Below, one piece after another: positions 50,619 through 62,900 of a stretch of DNA of 64,000 bases. Origin of the DNA: Akkermansiaceae bacterium (GTDB taxonomy: Bacteria > Verrucomicrobiota > Verrucomicrobiia > Verrucomicrobiales > Akkermansiaceae). The notes beneath the pieces are model-generated. The model was given only the letters and a program-made list of their open reading frames with translations. It had not been told where the DNA came from and did not search any database. The position numbers were made by a program, and so were the translations under genes. Numbering within the stretch: the stretch's first letter is position 1; each line of letters begins with the position of its first letter. The stretch is taken from contig CAJIZY010000002.1 in NCBI GenBank assembly GCA_905181965.1, forward strand, positions 62,001-126,000, written 5' to 3'.

Positions 50619-51617
50619 CTAAAGCGAGTCGCCAAGCATCTTCATGGCGTCAGCAGCGCGGTTAGAATAACCCCACTCATTATCATACCATGATAATACG
50701 CGGACGGTTGTCCCGCCAACGGTGGTCAGATCACTGTCGAAGATCGAGCTGTGAGGATCACCCACGATGTCCTGAAGAACGAGTGGCATCTCACTGTAAT
50801 GAAGAATACCTTTAAGGGGACCTTCGGCAGCTTCCTTGAAAGCAGCATTCACTTCTTCAGCGGTGACGTCAGCACCAATTTCAGCAACCAGATCGGTGAG
50901 TGAGCCGGTAGGAGTTGGAACACGAAACGCACCTCCATTGAGTTTTCCATTCAACTCAGGAATGACGAGGCCAATCGCGCGGGCTGCGCCAGTGGAAGAA
51001 GGAATGATGTTTTCAGCAGCGGAACGAGCACGGCGAAGATCGCCATGAGGAGCATCAAGAAGACTTTGGTCACCGGTGTAGCTGTGAATGGTGCTCATGA
51101 AGCCGCGCTTAAGGCCCCACTTGTCGTTGAGAATCTTAGCAAGAGGCGCTAGACAGTTGGTGGTACAAGATGCGTTGGAAACAATGTGGTGATTTGCTGC
51201 ATCATATTCATTGTCATTGATTCCGAGACACATTGTGAGGTCAGGATCAGAGGCAGGAGCAGAAATGAGAACCTTCTTGGCCCCAGCCGAGAGATGCTTG
51301 GAAGCACCCTCACGACTACAAAAGAATCCAGTGGATTCAAGGATGACGTCGGCATTCCAGTCACCCCATGGCAGATTAGCGGGGTCCCGCTCGGCTGTTG
51401 CGTGAATTTTGTGTCCATCGACAATAATATGGCCCTCATCATAGCTCACTTCGCGAGCGAACTGGCCCTGCGAAGAGTCATACTTGAGAAGGTGAGCGAG
51501 GGTCTTGTTATCGGTGAGGTCGTTGATAGCGACGACTTTCTTAAGTTCGTCATCAGTCATTGAACGAAGCACCATCCGGCCAATGCGGCCGAATCCATTA
51601 ATTGCGTAATTTGCCAT
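50619..51617 (-). CDS. gapA: Glyceraldehyde-3-phosphate dehydrogenase
   Basis: 332 residues. NAD-binding NGFGRIGRMVLR, catalytic SNASCTTNCLAPL (active-site Cys), HSYTGDQ, RRARSAAENIIPSSTGAA and SWYDNEWGYSNR are all normal. It has the phosphorylating glycolytic form. An AGGA lies 8 bases before the ATG. A clean terminator follows. Confidence 0.97.
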   Translation of the reverse strand: MANYAINGFGRIGRMVLRSMTDDELKKVVAINDLTDNKTLAHLLKYDSSQGQFAREVSYDEGHIIVDGHKIHATAERDPANLPWGDWNADVILESTGFFCSREGASKHLSAGAKKVLISAPASDPDLTMCLGINDNEYDAANHHIVSNASCTTNCLAPLAKILNDKWGLKRGFMSTIHSYTGDQSLLDAPHGDLRRARSAAENIIPSSTGAARAIGLVIPELNGKLNGGAFRVPTPTGSLTDLVAEIGADVTAEEVNAAFKEAAEGPLKGILHYSEMPLVLQDIVGDPHSSIFDSDLTTVGGTTVRVLSWYDNEWGYSNRAADAMKMLGDSL

Positions 51618-52025
51618 GGGTCTTTCCTAGGATTATTAGGGTTGGTCGTTCTCCCAACCTATTTGGTGGGAAAACGGCGGCATTATGCAGGCGAGCCCCT
51701 CCCCGTCAAGGTTCGCCCGAAATGATTCAGAAATGGTGACTTCCTAGCTAATCCAACGAAAAAAAACTAAGTCTCCATCCCAAGGAAGATACCCTCTCAA
51801 CGGGATTAAAGAGCCTCATCACCTAGAATTAGAAGATTTTCTAGCTTGAGATTCCAATCTCCAAGGTAGTTTCAGCCCATTAACACCCCATAATGTCTTA
51901 CAAAGTAAAGACAATCCTATTAAGGCTGCGGGCAGGTTCTTTTAAAGGAATTCCAATCAAAAAAAATAGATCAACCTCCAGCGCGGGAAAGTTGATCCAT
52001 CATAAAAATGCTTTTCTAAAGATAT
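51618..52025. other. Intergenic region between gapA and the damaged secreted gene
   Basis: About 408 bases with no recognisable gene. It holds the gapA leader on the right-hand side of that gene and a terminator for the minus-strand gene above it. Confidence 0.6.
51957..51997 (-). terminator. Terminator after the damaged secreted gene region
   Basis: GATCAAC/GTTGATC (51969-51975 with 51991-51997) on the minus strand with a 15-base loop, followed by TATTTTTTTT. It marks the transcript end for the genes read from 52761. Confidence 0.65.
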
Positions 52026-52253
52026 TTAAGAACTTTTTGGCATTCTAGGCACCGGCTCCGGTGCAAAGTAAAACCTCACCGCTCCGGTTGCTCTCGGATT
52101 TTGAGCTCTAAAAAGCACATAGTGTTGCTGAGCATACTGGTAAAAAGAAGGGTTTTCCCAAATTTCTTTTTCAAGTTTAATACAAGGAATGCACCAATCT
52201 GAACCTGCCCTCCTTAATTGGCTTGGTCGCTGTCTTCCCAGGTGCAATTCCAA
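52026..52253 (-). pseudogene. Thioredoxin-like fragment overlapping the damaged secreted gene
   Basis: An open frame with no good start. Its middle reads GSDWCIPCIKLEKEIWENPS then FYQYAQQHYVLFRA, a convincing thioredoxin-type WCxxC core, but the N-terminal strand of the fold and the region after the second helix are missing. It overlaps the end of the secreted gene in another frame. Either a deletion has fused the ends of two genes, or the tail (RFYFAPEPVPRMPKSS) belongs to the secreted protein and the region carries several indels. Confidence 0.5.
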
Positions 52254-52761
52254 AAGCTTTCGTTCCCAATTTCACCAGCACCGTTTTATCAGAAACATTA
52301 ACAAACCGAATCTCACCCGGTTTGAGAGCCGAAGGGTCGTCCTTGAGAAGAAGCATCTTAGGGTTATTCCAACTCATCGTAGCTGGATCGCGAAAAAGAA
52401 CACCAAGACTCAATGGGGCCGCTGGCTTACGTGTGGAAAGCCAAGGAGTCGCTGCCGCATCCTTACCCTTCCTGATTTCCAACTTGGGAGTAGTCGGGGC
52501 CATGGTGAGAACATTAGTAAAGGCCCGCAGTGTCATTTTAAAAGGAATCGCCTGATCACCAGAAAGAAGAGCGGTGGCGGCGGGAGGAACCGAGCCTTCT
52601 GGTGGTTTGATACCCTTTCGAACTCCATCCTTTAACTCTTCCCTCCAGACAGGAAGCTCACCCAAAGCGAGAAAGCGAATGTGTTTCGGAGGATTGTCCT
52701 GAGCACTGGCCGCGAAAGCCAGGGCACAAAAACCAAGCGCGCTGAGAAAAATACGTTTCAT
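52177..52761 (-). CDS. Secreted protein of unknown function, probably truncated
   Basis: About 194 residues from the ATG at 52761, with a signal peptide (MKRIFLSALGFCALAFAASA). The body (KHIRFLALGELPVWREELKD, LRAFTNVLTMAPTTPKLEI, RFVNVSDKTVLVKLGTKAFG) is predicted beta-sandwich with no family I can name. It ends abruptly at KEGRFRLVHSLY, exactly where the thioredoxin-like frame takes over, which suggests that the real C-terminus is lost or frame-shifted. Confidence 0.6.
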   Translation of the reverse strand: MKRIFLSALGFCALAFAASAQDNPPKHIRFLALGELPVWREELKDGVRKGIKPPEGSVPPAATALLSGDQAIPFKMTLRAFTNVLTMAPTTPKLEIRKGKDAAATPWLSTRKPAAPLSLGVLFRDPATMSWNNPKMLLLKDDPSALKPGEIRFVNVSDKTVLVKLGTKAFGIAPGKTATKPIKEGRFRLVHSLY

Positions 52762-52980
52762 AAGTTGGGTGAGCCTAGCATAAATCAGCCGCCGCCTCCA
52801 GCGAAAGGTTTCGGCGATTTCTAACCGCAAAATAATCTAAGCCTCGTTCGAGTTCACCGTGAGATCAGAGAGACTCGTAAATCCTGAATGGTGCCTGCCC
52901 GTGTGATAAAACCCTCAAGATCCCCATTTTGATCATCATCAGATAGCGGTAAAAAAAGCTATCAAGCTGCCTTTTGGTAT

Positions 52981-53013
52981 GAAAAAGGGTGGTGGGAATC
53001 ATTCCCTCCACCC
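52981..53013 (-). terminator. gyrA terminator
   Basis: A 12-bp stem with one mismatch (AGGGTGGTGGGA/TCCCTCCACCCT) and a 5-base loop is followed by TTTTT on the minus strand. It lies just past the gyrA stop. Confidence 0.75.
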
Positions 53014-53036
53014 TAAAATTTCATCAATCTCTCGAT

Positions 53037-55364
53037 TTATGAATCAGATCCCGAATCTTCGGCTACCTCTATTTCACCTTCTTCAGATTCCTCATCCGAT
53101 TCATCGTCCGGCATCACTCGGGCCACCGCCTGAAGTTTTTCACCTTCATTCAGAGTCACCAATTTGACGCCTTGAGCATTACGACCAGTCTCTCGAACGT
53201 CGGACACTCTAATCCTGATACTTTGACCTCCATCGGTCATCAACATCAGTTCGTCAGCTTCCTCGACCGACAAGCTACCAACTACCGGACCAGTTTTCTC
53301 GGTGCACTTCATCGTGAGCATTCCAATTCCCCCGCGATTCTTGGCCATGTAGTCACCAAACGGAGTTCGTTTGCCGAGACCATTTTCAGAGGCTACCAAG
53401 AGACGGGCATCATCATTCACGACTGCCAAACCAACAACAAAGTCTCCTTCACGCGGTTTAATTCCACGAACACCTGCGGAGTTCCGGCCCATCGTCCGTG
53501 CCTGCTCTTCGTTAAAGCGAACACTCATGCCACGGTGGGTCACGAGCATCACATCGTTCTTCCCTGATGTCAGGCGCACTCCGATCAATTCATTACCTTC
53601 GTCCAACTTAATCGCAATTGTTCCCGCCTTCCGGTAATTCTTGAAATCAAAGAGACTCGTCTTCTTAACTTTACCAGAGCGAGTCGCGAAGAAGACATTC
53701 CCAGCATCCTCGCGGAAGGTAATGTCATCACCATTTTCTTCATCAGTAGTATATTCAAGTCGAAGAACTGCCGCAATTGCCTCATCCGGCTGGAGATCAA
53801 GGACGTTCTTAATGCTCCGACCTTTCGAAGCACGAGAACCTTCCGGCAACCCATAAACACGCTCCACATAAACCCTGCCAGTGTTAGTAAAGAACATGAG
53901 GTAGTCATGGGCTTGAGCTGTAAAGAGATGCTCAACAAAATCGTTCTCCTCCTCGTCTGAAGACTTTTGAGTGACCATTCCCTTCACTCCTTTTCCTCCA
54001 CGGGCCTGCACCCGATATTCGCTGGCAGCCGTTCGCTTGATATACCCACGGTTACTCAGAGTGACGATCATGCCGTCATTGGAAATGAGATCCTCAATCG
54101 CGATCTCTCCTTCATCAGGAAGAATCGGGCAGCGACGCGGTGTCGCGTGCTTTTCTTTGATCTCAAAGAGTTCATCTTTGATAATCGCAAGCACGCGCTC
54201 CTCACGAGCGAGGATGTCGAGAAAGTCCGTAATATCCTCAATAATAGAATCGTATTCGGACTTGATCTTGTCCTGCTCCATCGAGGTCAGCTGATAAAGC
54301 CGTAATTCAAGAATGGCATTCACCTGGCGGTCCGTGAAAATATACTTGTCACCAACGATGCTTGGCTGGCTTCGGATCAAAACACCTAGAGCTTCTGCAA
54401 TCGGGAGATCAAAGTGGTATGCCTTAATCTTTTGACGCGCTTCATCACGATTTTTTGAATCACGAATCATCTTGATGAAGTCATCGAGATGACCCATTGC
54501 AAGAAGGTAGGCTTCAAGGTTCTCGGCCCGCTCCTCCGCCTTACGCAAAAGGAAACGAGTCCGGCGAATCACCACCTCGCGGCGGTGCTCAATAAAGGCA
54601 TCGAGAGCATCGAGCACACCGAACTGCTTGGGACGCCGCTCGTGAATTGCCAGCATATTGACTCCAAAGGAAGTCTCCATGGCAGTTAGTTTGAAAATCT
54701 GGTTCACCACGACCTGCGGTCTCGCATCGCGCTTCAAAGTGATCTCAATGCAGGTATCATCTGCCGAAAGGTCACGCATTCCAGAGATATCAACCAAGAT
54801 CTTGTCACGAACGAGTTCGGCAATTCGCACTTGAAGAGTCGCACGGTTCACACCATGGGGCACCTGCCGAATCATGATCTGACTGGCCCCGGTCTTACTC
54901 TCAGTGACCTCCATAACACCACGCATTTTGATGCTGCCACGTCCCGTTCTAAAGTAGCTGTCGATCCCCTTATATCCACGAATCTCACATGCCGAGGCAA
55001 AATCAGGCCCCTTAATATATTCCTTGATTTCATCAACGGTGATGTAGGGGTTATCGATTCGTGCACAGACACCATCGATCACCTCTCCCATATTATGGGC
55101 CGGAATATTAGTAGCCATTCCGACCGCGATTCCAGTTCCACCATTCACCAACAGATTGGGGATTGCCGCCGGAAGCACGACAGGCTCCTTACTATTTTCG
55201 TCGTAAGTCGTTTGATGATCTACCGTCTCCTTTTCGAGATCAGTCATCATTGCTGATCCCATATAAGTCAAACGGGCCTCGGTATATCGCATGGCGGCAG
55301 CTGGATCTCCATCAATAGATCCAAAGTTACCCTGACCATCGACCAGCATATAAAGATTGTTCAA
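53037..55364 (-). CDS. gyrA: DNA gyrase subunit A, main part after the frameshift
   Basis: 775 codons from [20 protein letters not shown] (breakage domain) through the six-bladed C-terminal beta-pinwheels. The GyrA-box-like motif [11 protein letters not shown] and repeated blade motifs ([14 protein letters not shown]) are visible. The end is acidic ([12 protein letters not shown]). The TTG start at 55364 is not a real start; the gene begins at 55671 and is shifted near 55361. Confidence 0.95.
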   Translation of the reverse strand: MNNLYMLVDGQGNFGSIDGDPAAAMRYTEARLTYMGSAMMTDLEKETVDHQTTYDENSKEPVVLPAAIPNLLVNGGTGIAVGMATNIPAHNMGEVIDGVCARIDNPYITVDEIKEYIKGPDFASACEIRGYKGIDSYFRTGRGSIKMRGVMEVTESKTGASQIMIRQVPHGVNRATLQVRIAELVRDKILVDISGMRDLSADDTCIEITLKRDARPQVVVNQIFKLTAMETSFGVNMLAIHERRPKQFGVLDALDAFIEHRREVVIRRTRFLLRKAEERAENLEAYLLAMGHLDDFIKMIRDSKNRDEARQKIKAYHFDLPIAEALGVLIRSQPSIVGDKYIFTDRQVNAILELRLYQLTSMEQDKIKSEYDSIIEDITDFLDILAREERVLAIIKDELFEIKEKHATPRRCPILPDEGEIAIEDLISNDGMIVTLSNRGYIKRTAASEYRVQARGGKGVKGMVTQKSSDEEENDFVEHLFTAQAHDYLMFFTNTGRVYVERVYGLPEGSRASKGRSIKNVLDLQPDEAIAAVLRLEYTTDEENGDDITFREDAGNVFFATRSGKVKKTSLFDFKNYRKAGTIAIKLDEGNELIGVRLTSGKNDVMLVTHRGMSVRFNEEQARTMGRNSAGVRGIKPREGDFVVGLAVVNDDARLLVASENGLGKRTPFGDYMAKNRGGIGMLTMKCTEKTGPVVGSLSVEEADELMLMTDGGQSIRIRVSDVRETGRNAQGVKLVTLNEGEKLQAVARVMPDDESDEESEEGEIEVAEDSGSDS

Positions 55365-55671
55365 GCTGTGCCATGTTCACTAGAGTAGGATATATGGCAC
55401 CGTCACCATGCGGGTGATATTTACCCATAGTCTCACCCACAATGCGGGCACACTTCAAGTGGGCCTTGGAGGCAGACAAAGAAAGATCATGGTGCATCGC
55501 ATAGAGCAATCGTCTCTGAGATGGCTTAAGCCCGTCCCGAGCATCGGGAAGAGCCCGGGAAATAATAACGGACATCGAGTAGTCCAAAAAGGACTTCGAC
55601 ATTTCGTCAGCGACATTAATTGACTCAACAAAGTCGCGGGCTGGAGTAGGATCTTGGGGGTCGTCAGACAT
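55327..55671 (-). CDS. gyrA: DNA gyrase subunit A, N-terminal part before the frameshift
   Basis: ATG 55671, 19 bases after gyrB. It opens [20 protein letters not shown] with conserved [19 protein letters not shown] and RRLLYAM. The active-site tyrosine is in the second part. The quinolone-determining region reads [20 protein letters not shown]: Gly at the position of E. coli Ser83 and Pro at Asp87, likely lineage-typical. After NMAQ the frame is lost and reads to a stop at 55327. Total length 2,635 bases is one over a multiple of three, so one inserted or two deleted bases explain it. Confidence 0.95.
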   Translation of the reverse strand: MSDDPQDPTPARDFVESINVADEMSKSFLDYSMSVIISRALPDARDGLKPSQRRLLYAMHHDLSLSASKAHLKCARIVGETMGKYHPHGDGAIYPTLVNMAQLEQSLYAGRWSG

Positions 55672-55690
55672 GAAAAATTATCGGGTTCGA

Positions 55691-58218
<2,528 letters not shown>

Positions 58219-58344
58219 CTAGATTTCCTCTTCCGATTTTTCCTCTGCCATTAGGCGCAAATTCTCCGAAATTTAAGAGATTGCGGCAAGGTTGTTTCGC
58301 AAATTTTAAGTGTTTTTTTCGCAGATTCTTCAGGAGAGGAATGA

Positions 58345-58743
58345 TCAGGAATTGAAAGCCTGGTTTGCGTAATACGCGGCGGCCAAAACTCCCACCAAAA
58401 CAATCACGCCTAACACCAATATTTTGGTCACCAGCGCAACTTCCTCTCGCTCCCGCTGAGTCTCTGAAACCACCTGTGGTGCACGCCTTCTCGGCCGGCC
58501 GGTATCCCAGTCACGGTCTTGTTCGACCTTCTGACCCACCGGCGGCCGAACCACTTCCTGCTGCGGTTTCAGACCAGAAAGAACATCGGGAGCCCCCCCT
58601 TCAGATCTCTGATCTGGGGCCTTAGTCGGTTTACCGCAAGAAGGGCACGGAGCAGAAACCCCAGCAAGAAAATCATCAACCGTAAGAGAGATCTTACAGT
58701 GCTCGCACGTGAATTGAATCACGCCATTATCCACATTTGCCAT
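58345..58743 (-). CDS. Zinc-ribbon membrane-anchored protein
   Basis: 132 residues. An N-terminal zinc ribbon with two CxxC pairs (FTCEHCKISL and APCPSCGKPT), a charged Pro/Arg-rich linker, and one C-terminal helix (KILVLGVIVLVGVLAAAYYA). The zinc-ribbon plus tail-anchor layout is common in Verrucomicrobia and Planctomycetes with no known function. It lies between rnd and gyrB on the same strand. Confidence 0.65.
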   Translation of the reverse strand: MANVDNGVIQFTCEHCKISLTVDDFLAGVSAPCPSCGKPTKAPDQRSEGGAPDVLSGLKPQQEVVRPPVGQKVEQDRDWDTGRPRRRAPQVVSETQREREEVALVTKILVLGVIVLVGVLAAAYYANQAFNS

Positions 58744-58782
58744 CGCTCTCAGGATCTCACGAAATCCAAGGCAATTTCAACT

Positions 58783-58948
58783 CTACAATTCAAGTAAAGA
58801 CAGCTGCCACTTAAGAAGAATCTCAACAGGGTCGACTCGACCCCCAATAATTTGTTCAAGCACACCACGAGAGGCAATTACCGAGGGATCAATACCTAGA
58901 TTCTCGGCAATTTGGTTCCGGCTTTCCATGACTTCCTTCAACTTTTGT
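58783..58948 (-). pseudogene. rnd: Frameshifted C-terminus of ribonuclease D
   Basis: In the next frame after the apparent rnd stop the sequence reads NFEQKLKEVMESRNQIAENL then GIDPSVIASRGVLEQIIGGR and a closing LLKWQLSLLEL to TAG 58783-58785. The LGIDPSVIASR block is the conserved end of the RNase D HRDC-like region. Removing one T of the TTTT at about 58951 joins it cleanly (TSKFEQKLKEV). Confidence 0.85.
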
Positions 58949-59833
58949 TCAAAATTTTGAAGTTGGACGAACCCTTTTCAGCCTCACTGGCCACTCGGAT
59001 TCAGGGATCCCCTCTGCCTCTTTGATAAGCTCTCGTAACCGTTGACTACGGTCAGGGCGCAGCTTTGGAGGGAGATTGATCTCACGTCCCTCAGCCAGAT
59101 CAGTCGCCCATGCAATTAATTGCTTATTGGTAGCCACCATAAAACTAGGTCGATTCCATGAAGCAGCCTCACCGTCCCGCCAATTCCAAACGGCACGCAG
59201 AAACCTAAGCCCCGCAGGTTGCAGGCGACCACTCCCAGAAATTCTCCAGGATTCCTTTTCCTCACCTTCCCGCTTCTTAACACGCGTTTGAGCAGCCTCG
59301 CATGATTCTAGAAACCACTCGTAGCGACCTAGCTCCTTGAGCTTACCCTCCACTTCATGTGCCAGCGGAAGAAGATACCGGACATCATTGCAGGCGTATT
59401 CGAGCATTTTTGAACTAAGGGGTCTCTTTCCCCAGTCAGCCTTTTGAGAACTCTTCGAGAGTTCGACTCCAAAATACTGCTCCACTAAACTGGCATAACC
59501 AAATCGCTGATGTCCCAGAAGCTGGGCGGCGATCTGGGTATCATAAAGCATTGGCGGAACCATCTTCCATTCTCCGAGCATAAGCGTCATGTCGTAATCT
59601 GCTCCATGCATCCAGATCCGAGCGGACTTCAACCAATCAACTAAAGGATCCAATGACTCTTCCGAAAGGGGATCGATCAACTTGACCTCCTTACCATAGC
59701 AAACCTGCACGAGACAGATCCGCTCAGCATATCTATAGAGACTGTCGGCTTCCAAATCCAAGCCAACCCGACCATCACCTGAAGGCAAAGCCCCCATGAG
59801 CTCTTCAACGCTTATGTAATGATCTGCAGCCAT
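58949..59833 (-). CDS. rnd: Ribonuclease D, apparent end at 58949
   Basis: 294 codons as read, about 350 when the extra T is removed. A 3'-5' exoribonuclease trimming tRNA precursors. DEDD motifs: VGLDLEADSLYRY (Exo I), HGADYDMTLM (Exo II) and YACNDVRYLLPL (Exo III), with an HRDC domain from about residue 200. It starts 5 bases after a terminator for the upstream protease gene, so its own promoter is unclear. Zinc-ribbon, gyrB and gyrA follow. Confidence 0.93.
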   Translation of the reverse strand: MAADHYISVEELMGALPSGDGRVGLDLEADSLYRYAERICLVQVCYGKEVKLIDPLSEESLDPLVDWLKSARIWMHGADYDMTLMLGEWKMVPPMLYDTQIAAQLLGHQRFGYASLVEQYFGVELSKSSQKADWGKRPLSSKMLEYACNDVRYLLPLAHEVEGKLKELGRYEWFLESCEAAQTRVKKREGEEKESWRISGSGRLQPAGLRFLRAVWNWRDGEAASWNRPSFMVATNKQLIAWATDLAEGREINLPPKLRPDRSQRLRELIKEAEGIPESEWPVRLKRVRPTSKF

Positions 59834-59837
59834 GAAA

Positions 59838-59870
59838 CAAAAAAGGAACAGGGGAAAACCCTGTTCCTTT
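59838..59870 (-). terminator. Terminator of the kexin-like gene, abutting rnd
   Basis: A perfect 12-bp stem (AAAGGAACAGGG/CCCTGTTCCTTT, 59842-59853 with 59859-59870) with a 5-base loop, then a T run on the minus strand. Its tail ends 4 bases before the rnd ATG. Confidence 0.85.
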
Positions 59871-59925
59871 GAAATTATTTAAATAATTCAGAAAAAGTCA
59901 AATGATCGAATTTAGATATCAAAAA

Positions 59926-62900
59926 TCACTTGGCGCTAGCCAAAACACGGTAATAAAGGTGTCGACGTCCTTGAGCGGCAATCACTGGAACTCGGTAGAC
60001 TTCGTAGTCACCCTCGAGTCTATGAAGGTTGGAAAGCTCTACAGGCTGCCAATTCTCCAGGTCAGTGGACTGCTGAGCCGTGTAATTCAGGTCTGGGCGA
60101 CTTGGGTCGATGCCATATTCGATATAACTCAGTTCACCATCCACAACCAATTGAGGGAGGTAGGAAGGAATATCAGCAACTAGGACATCACCACCAAAGG
60201 CATACTCCTGATGGTTCGAATATCCATCACCATCAGCATCAGCTAGTAGGTATGTGTTTCCAGACCATCCATCAGCAGGTCCAGTTGCAGCAAGTGTTGT
60301 TGGAGTAAATCCAGCACAGTTCAATGCCCCGTCAAAAGGGAGGCCGGTGCTTGCGCGAATTGCGGCATCAGCTCCTGTGAAGTCCTTACGGAAACGAAGT
60401 TGAACACGGTGACGTCCAGGAGGAATTACACCAGCTGCGCCCGAGTTAAAGAAGTTAACCAAGCCATCTCCGGAACCAACTCCTGGGCCAGTGGCAAGCA
60501 CAACCCCATCAACCAGAAACTCCAAAACATCAGCAGGTTCCGCAAGATTGACGGCGATGAAATCAAAGGTTCCAGGCCCCGTGACCCAACCTGACATAGA
60601 AGCTGTCTGGCCGTTACCAATTGCAGGAGTAACGAGAGCACTTGGAGCACCGCCTTCTGATGGAGGACTAATTCCGTCTAGATTCGTCGGCAAGAACAGA
60701 GCCCGACTATCAAACTCGAAGTCAAACCCCTCGATATTTCCAGCCCTCTTAACTTCCTCCATAAACTTCTCCGTCGTCATGAGTTCAACATTGTCGACCA
60801 AACCGCGATCCTCACCCTCAGTCTCAGCGCCATTCTTGTTATAAATCCAACGAACGTTGTTTCTTTCTTCCGGAAGCAAGATCGCAGAACGACCCCATGC
60901 GCGCTCGCCACTGATAAAGGCATCCCAAACTTGAGGAACTTCTCCACCAAGATTGACCCAGAGTCGGTCGGCACCTTCTTCAGAAGAAGTCTTCCAATCA
61001 AAGAGCAGAACACCTTGAGCTAAACCATCAAAACCAAAAGCTGAAGATTGATTATCAGCGAGGCCGACCGCACTTCGTGCCGAGAGTGGCTCAGGCACAT
61101 TGCCATCGTTGGTATCAGTGAATTCGAAATCCCAGGGCAAGTCACCTTCAAAGACCGCAGGGATCCCAGATAAGCCAATCGCATCGCCCAAGGCAACAGA
61201 AGTTGGCCGGACCACCACGTTGATGGGGAATTCAGCCTGAGTGCCCTCTGCATCCGTCAAAACGACACTGATGGTATACAAACCTGGCTCAGTCGGGGTT
61301 CCCGAGATTGTCTGATCATTTGCATCATAAACCAAGCCTGGAGGGAGATTACCAACCTGAATTGCTATCGCACCTGAGGTCTCGAGAGTGTAATCAACTA
61401 CGCCTCCTTGGTCGGTATCAATGACACGTGCACTTGTCAAAAGAGGAACCTGCTTCACAGGAGCGTCAGGGTCTGCACTTCCATTAATCGTTAACGTTGC
61501 ATTGTTGAGAATAGCCTCATTACCAGAGATGCGATCAGTCACACGGACAAGCCATGTTCCCGCAGAACCTTCACCCCAGTTACGCACCGTCATGAAATTC
61601 CAGAAAAAGATACTGTCTTCTTCGTGGTCAGCATTCGTCTCCGCCAAAATGCTCTGTGTGCCATTTGGTGAAATCAAAACAACTTCAAGGTCAGCCCGAT
61701 TCGGAGTAATGATCGTTGCGTTGAACTCAACGTGCTCGACCCGAAGGTTTTCAAACGGAGTGCCATCACTTCCCTGGGTCATATCAAATGACGCGAGCAG
61801 GGACTGCCCTGTATTATCAGGAATCACACCAGTTGGCTCTTCAGCAGTTCCTTCAGAATCACTCGAGAAGAAGGCCGAACGAGAGTGCTGAACGACTTCT
61901 CCAAGGAAATCGTTGGCGCTATTTACTCTGAACGACTCTGTAACCGCAGCTGCAGCATCAACTAGTCCAGCTCCGTAGCTGTGATTGAAATCAATCCCAG
62001 CAGCATTTGTCACCCACTCCGCATTTTCACCATCAATCTTGAAGGCTGTGCGAATTAGGATGTCTTGAACGTCGCGCCAAGTGAGATCGTCATTCTCTTC
62101 GAGCATCATTGCCGCCACCCCTGAAACCAAAGCGGCAGAAGCCGAAGTCCCACCAAAATCACTAATATATTCGGTGGTTCGGATTGGGTTATCATCTTCG
62201 TCAACATCCAAACCGTAAGATGCCGCCAGCAAACTTTGAGCTCCACCGTCAGAAGGTGCAACCACCACAAGGTTAGCCCCCTTCTCCGAATATAGGGCAC
62301 GCTGCCCAGCATCATCGATCGAACCTACCGCGATCGTGTATTTCGAGTTAGCGTAACCATCATAATTAGAGTTATCTTCGATCTCTCCTCCATCACCAGC
62401 AGCCCACACGAAGATGTTTCCTAAGCCAACAGGGTTCGGATTCCCGGGAGTCGAAGGCCTAGAGCGTCCGAACAAAATTCCGTCTTCGAGCGCAGCTAGA
62501 GTCAAAGGCCCAGGTTGTTCAAGATCTAGAGTCGCGTCGTCAGGTCCCCAACTTGAATTGTAGACATCGATAGTATCATTTTCGAAGGAGAGAGAAGCTG
62601 CTTCGGTCACGTCGTCCGTTAAGCCATCCGGTCCGAGAAGCCTAATTCCCGAAAGCGTCGCATTGGGGGCAACTCCAGAAATTCCCTCGTTATTATTGAA
62701 AGCCGCAGCAATCAAAGAGCCCACGCTCGTTCCATGGGTCAAAGCTGCGTCAAAAGTCGTGGGGTCAGCAGGATCACCTTCAAGCAAATTAAGGTGAGGT
62801 CCAGTTGCATTCGCCGCGAGATCAGCGTGGTCGATTGACAAGCCATCATCGATCACTCCGACCGTGACCCCTTGACCTGTCGCGCGGTCTAAAGCGCCTT

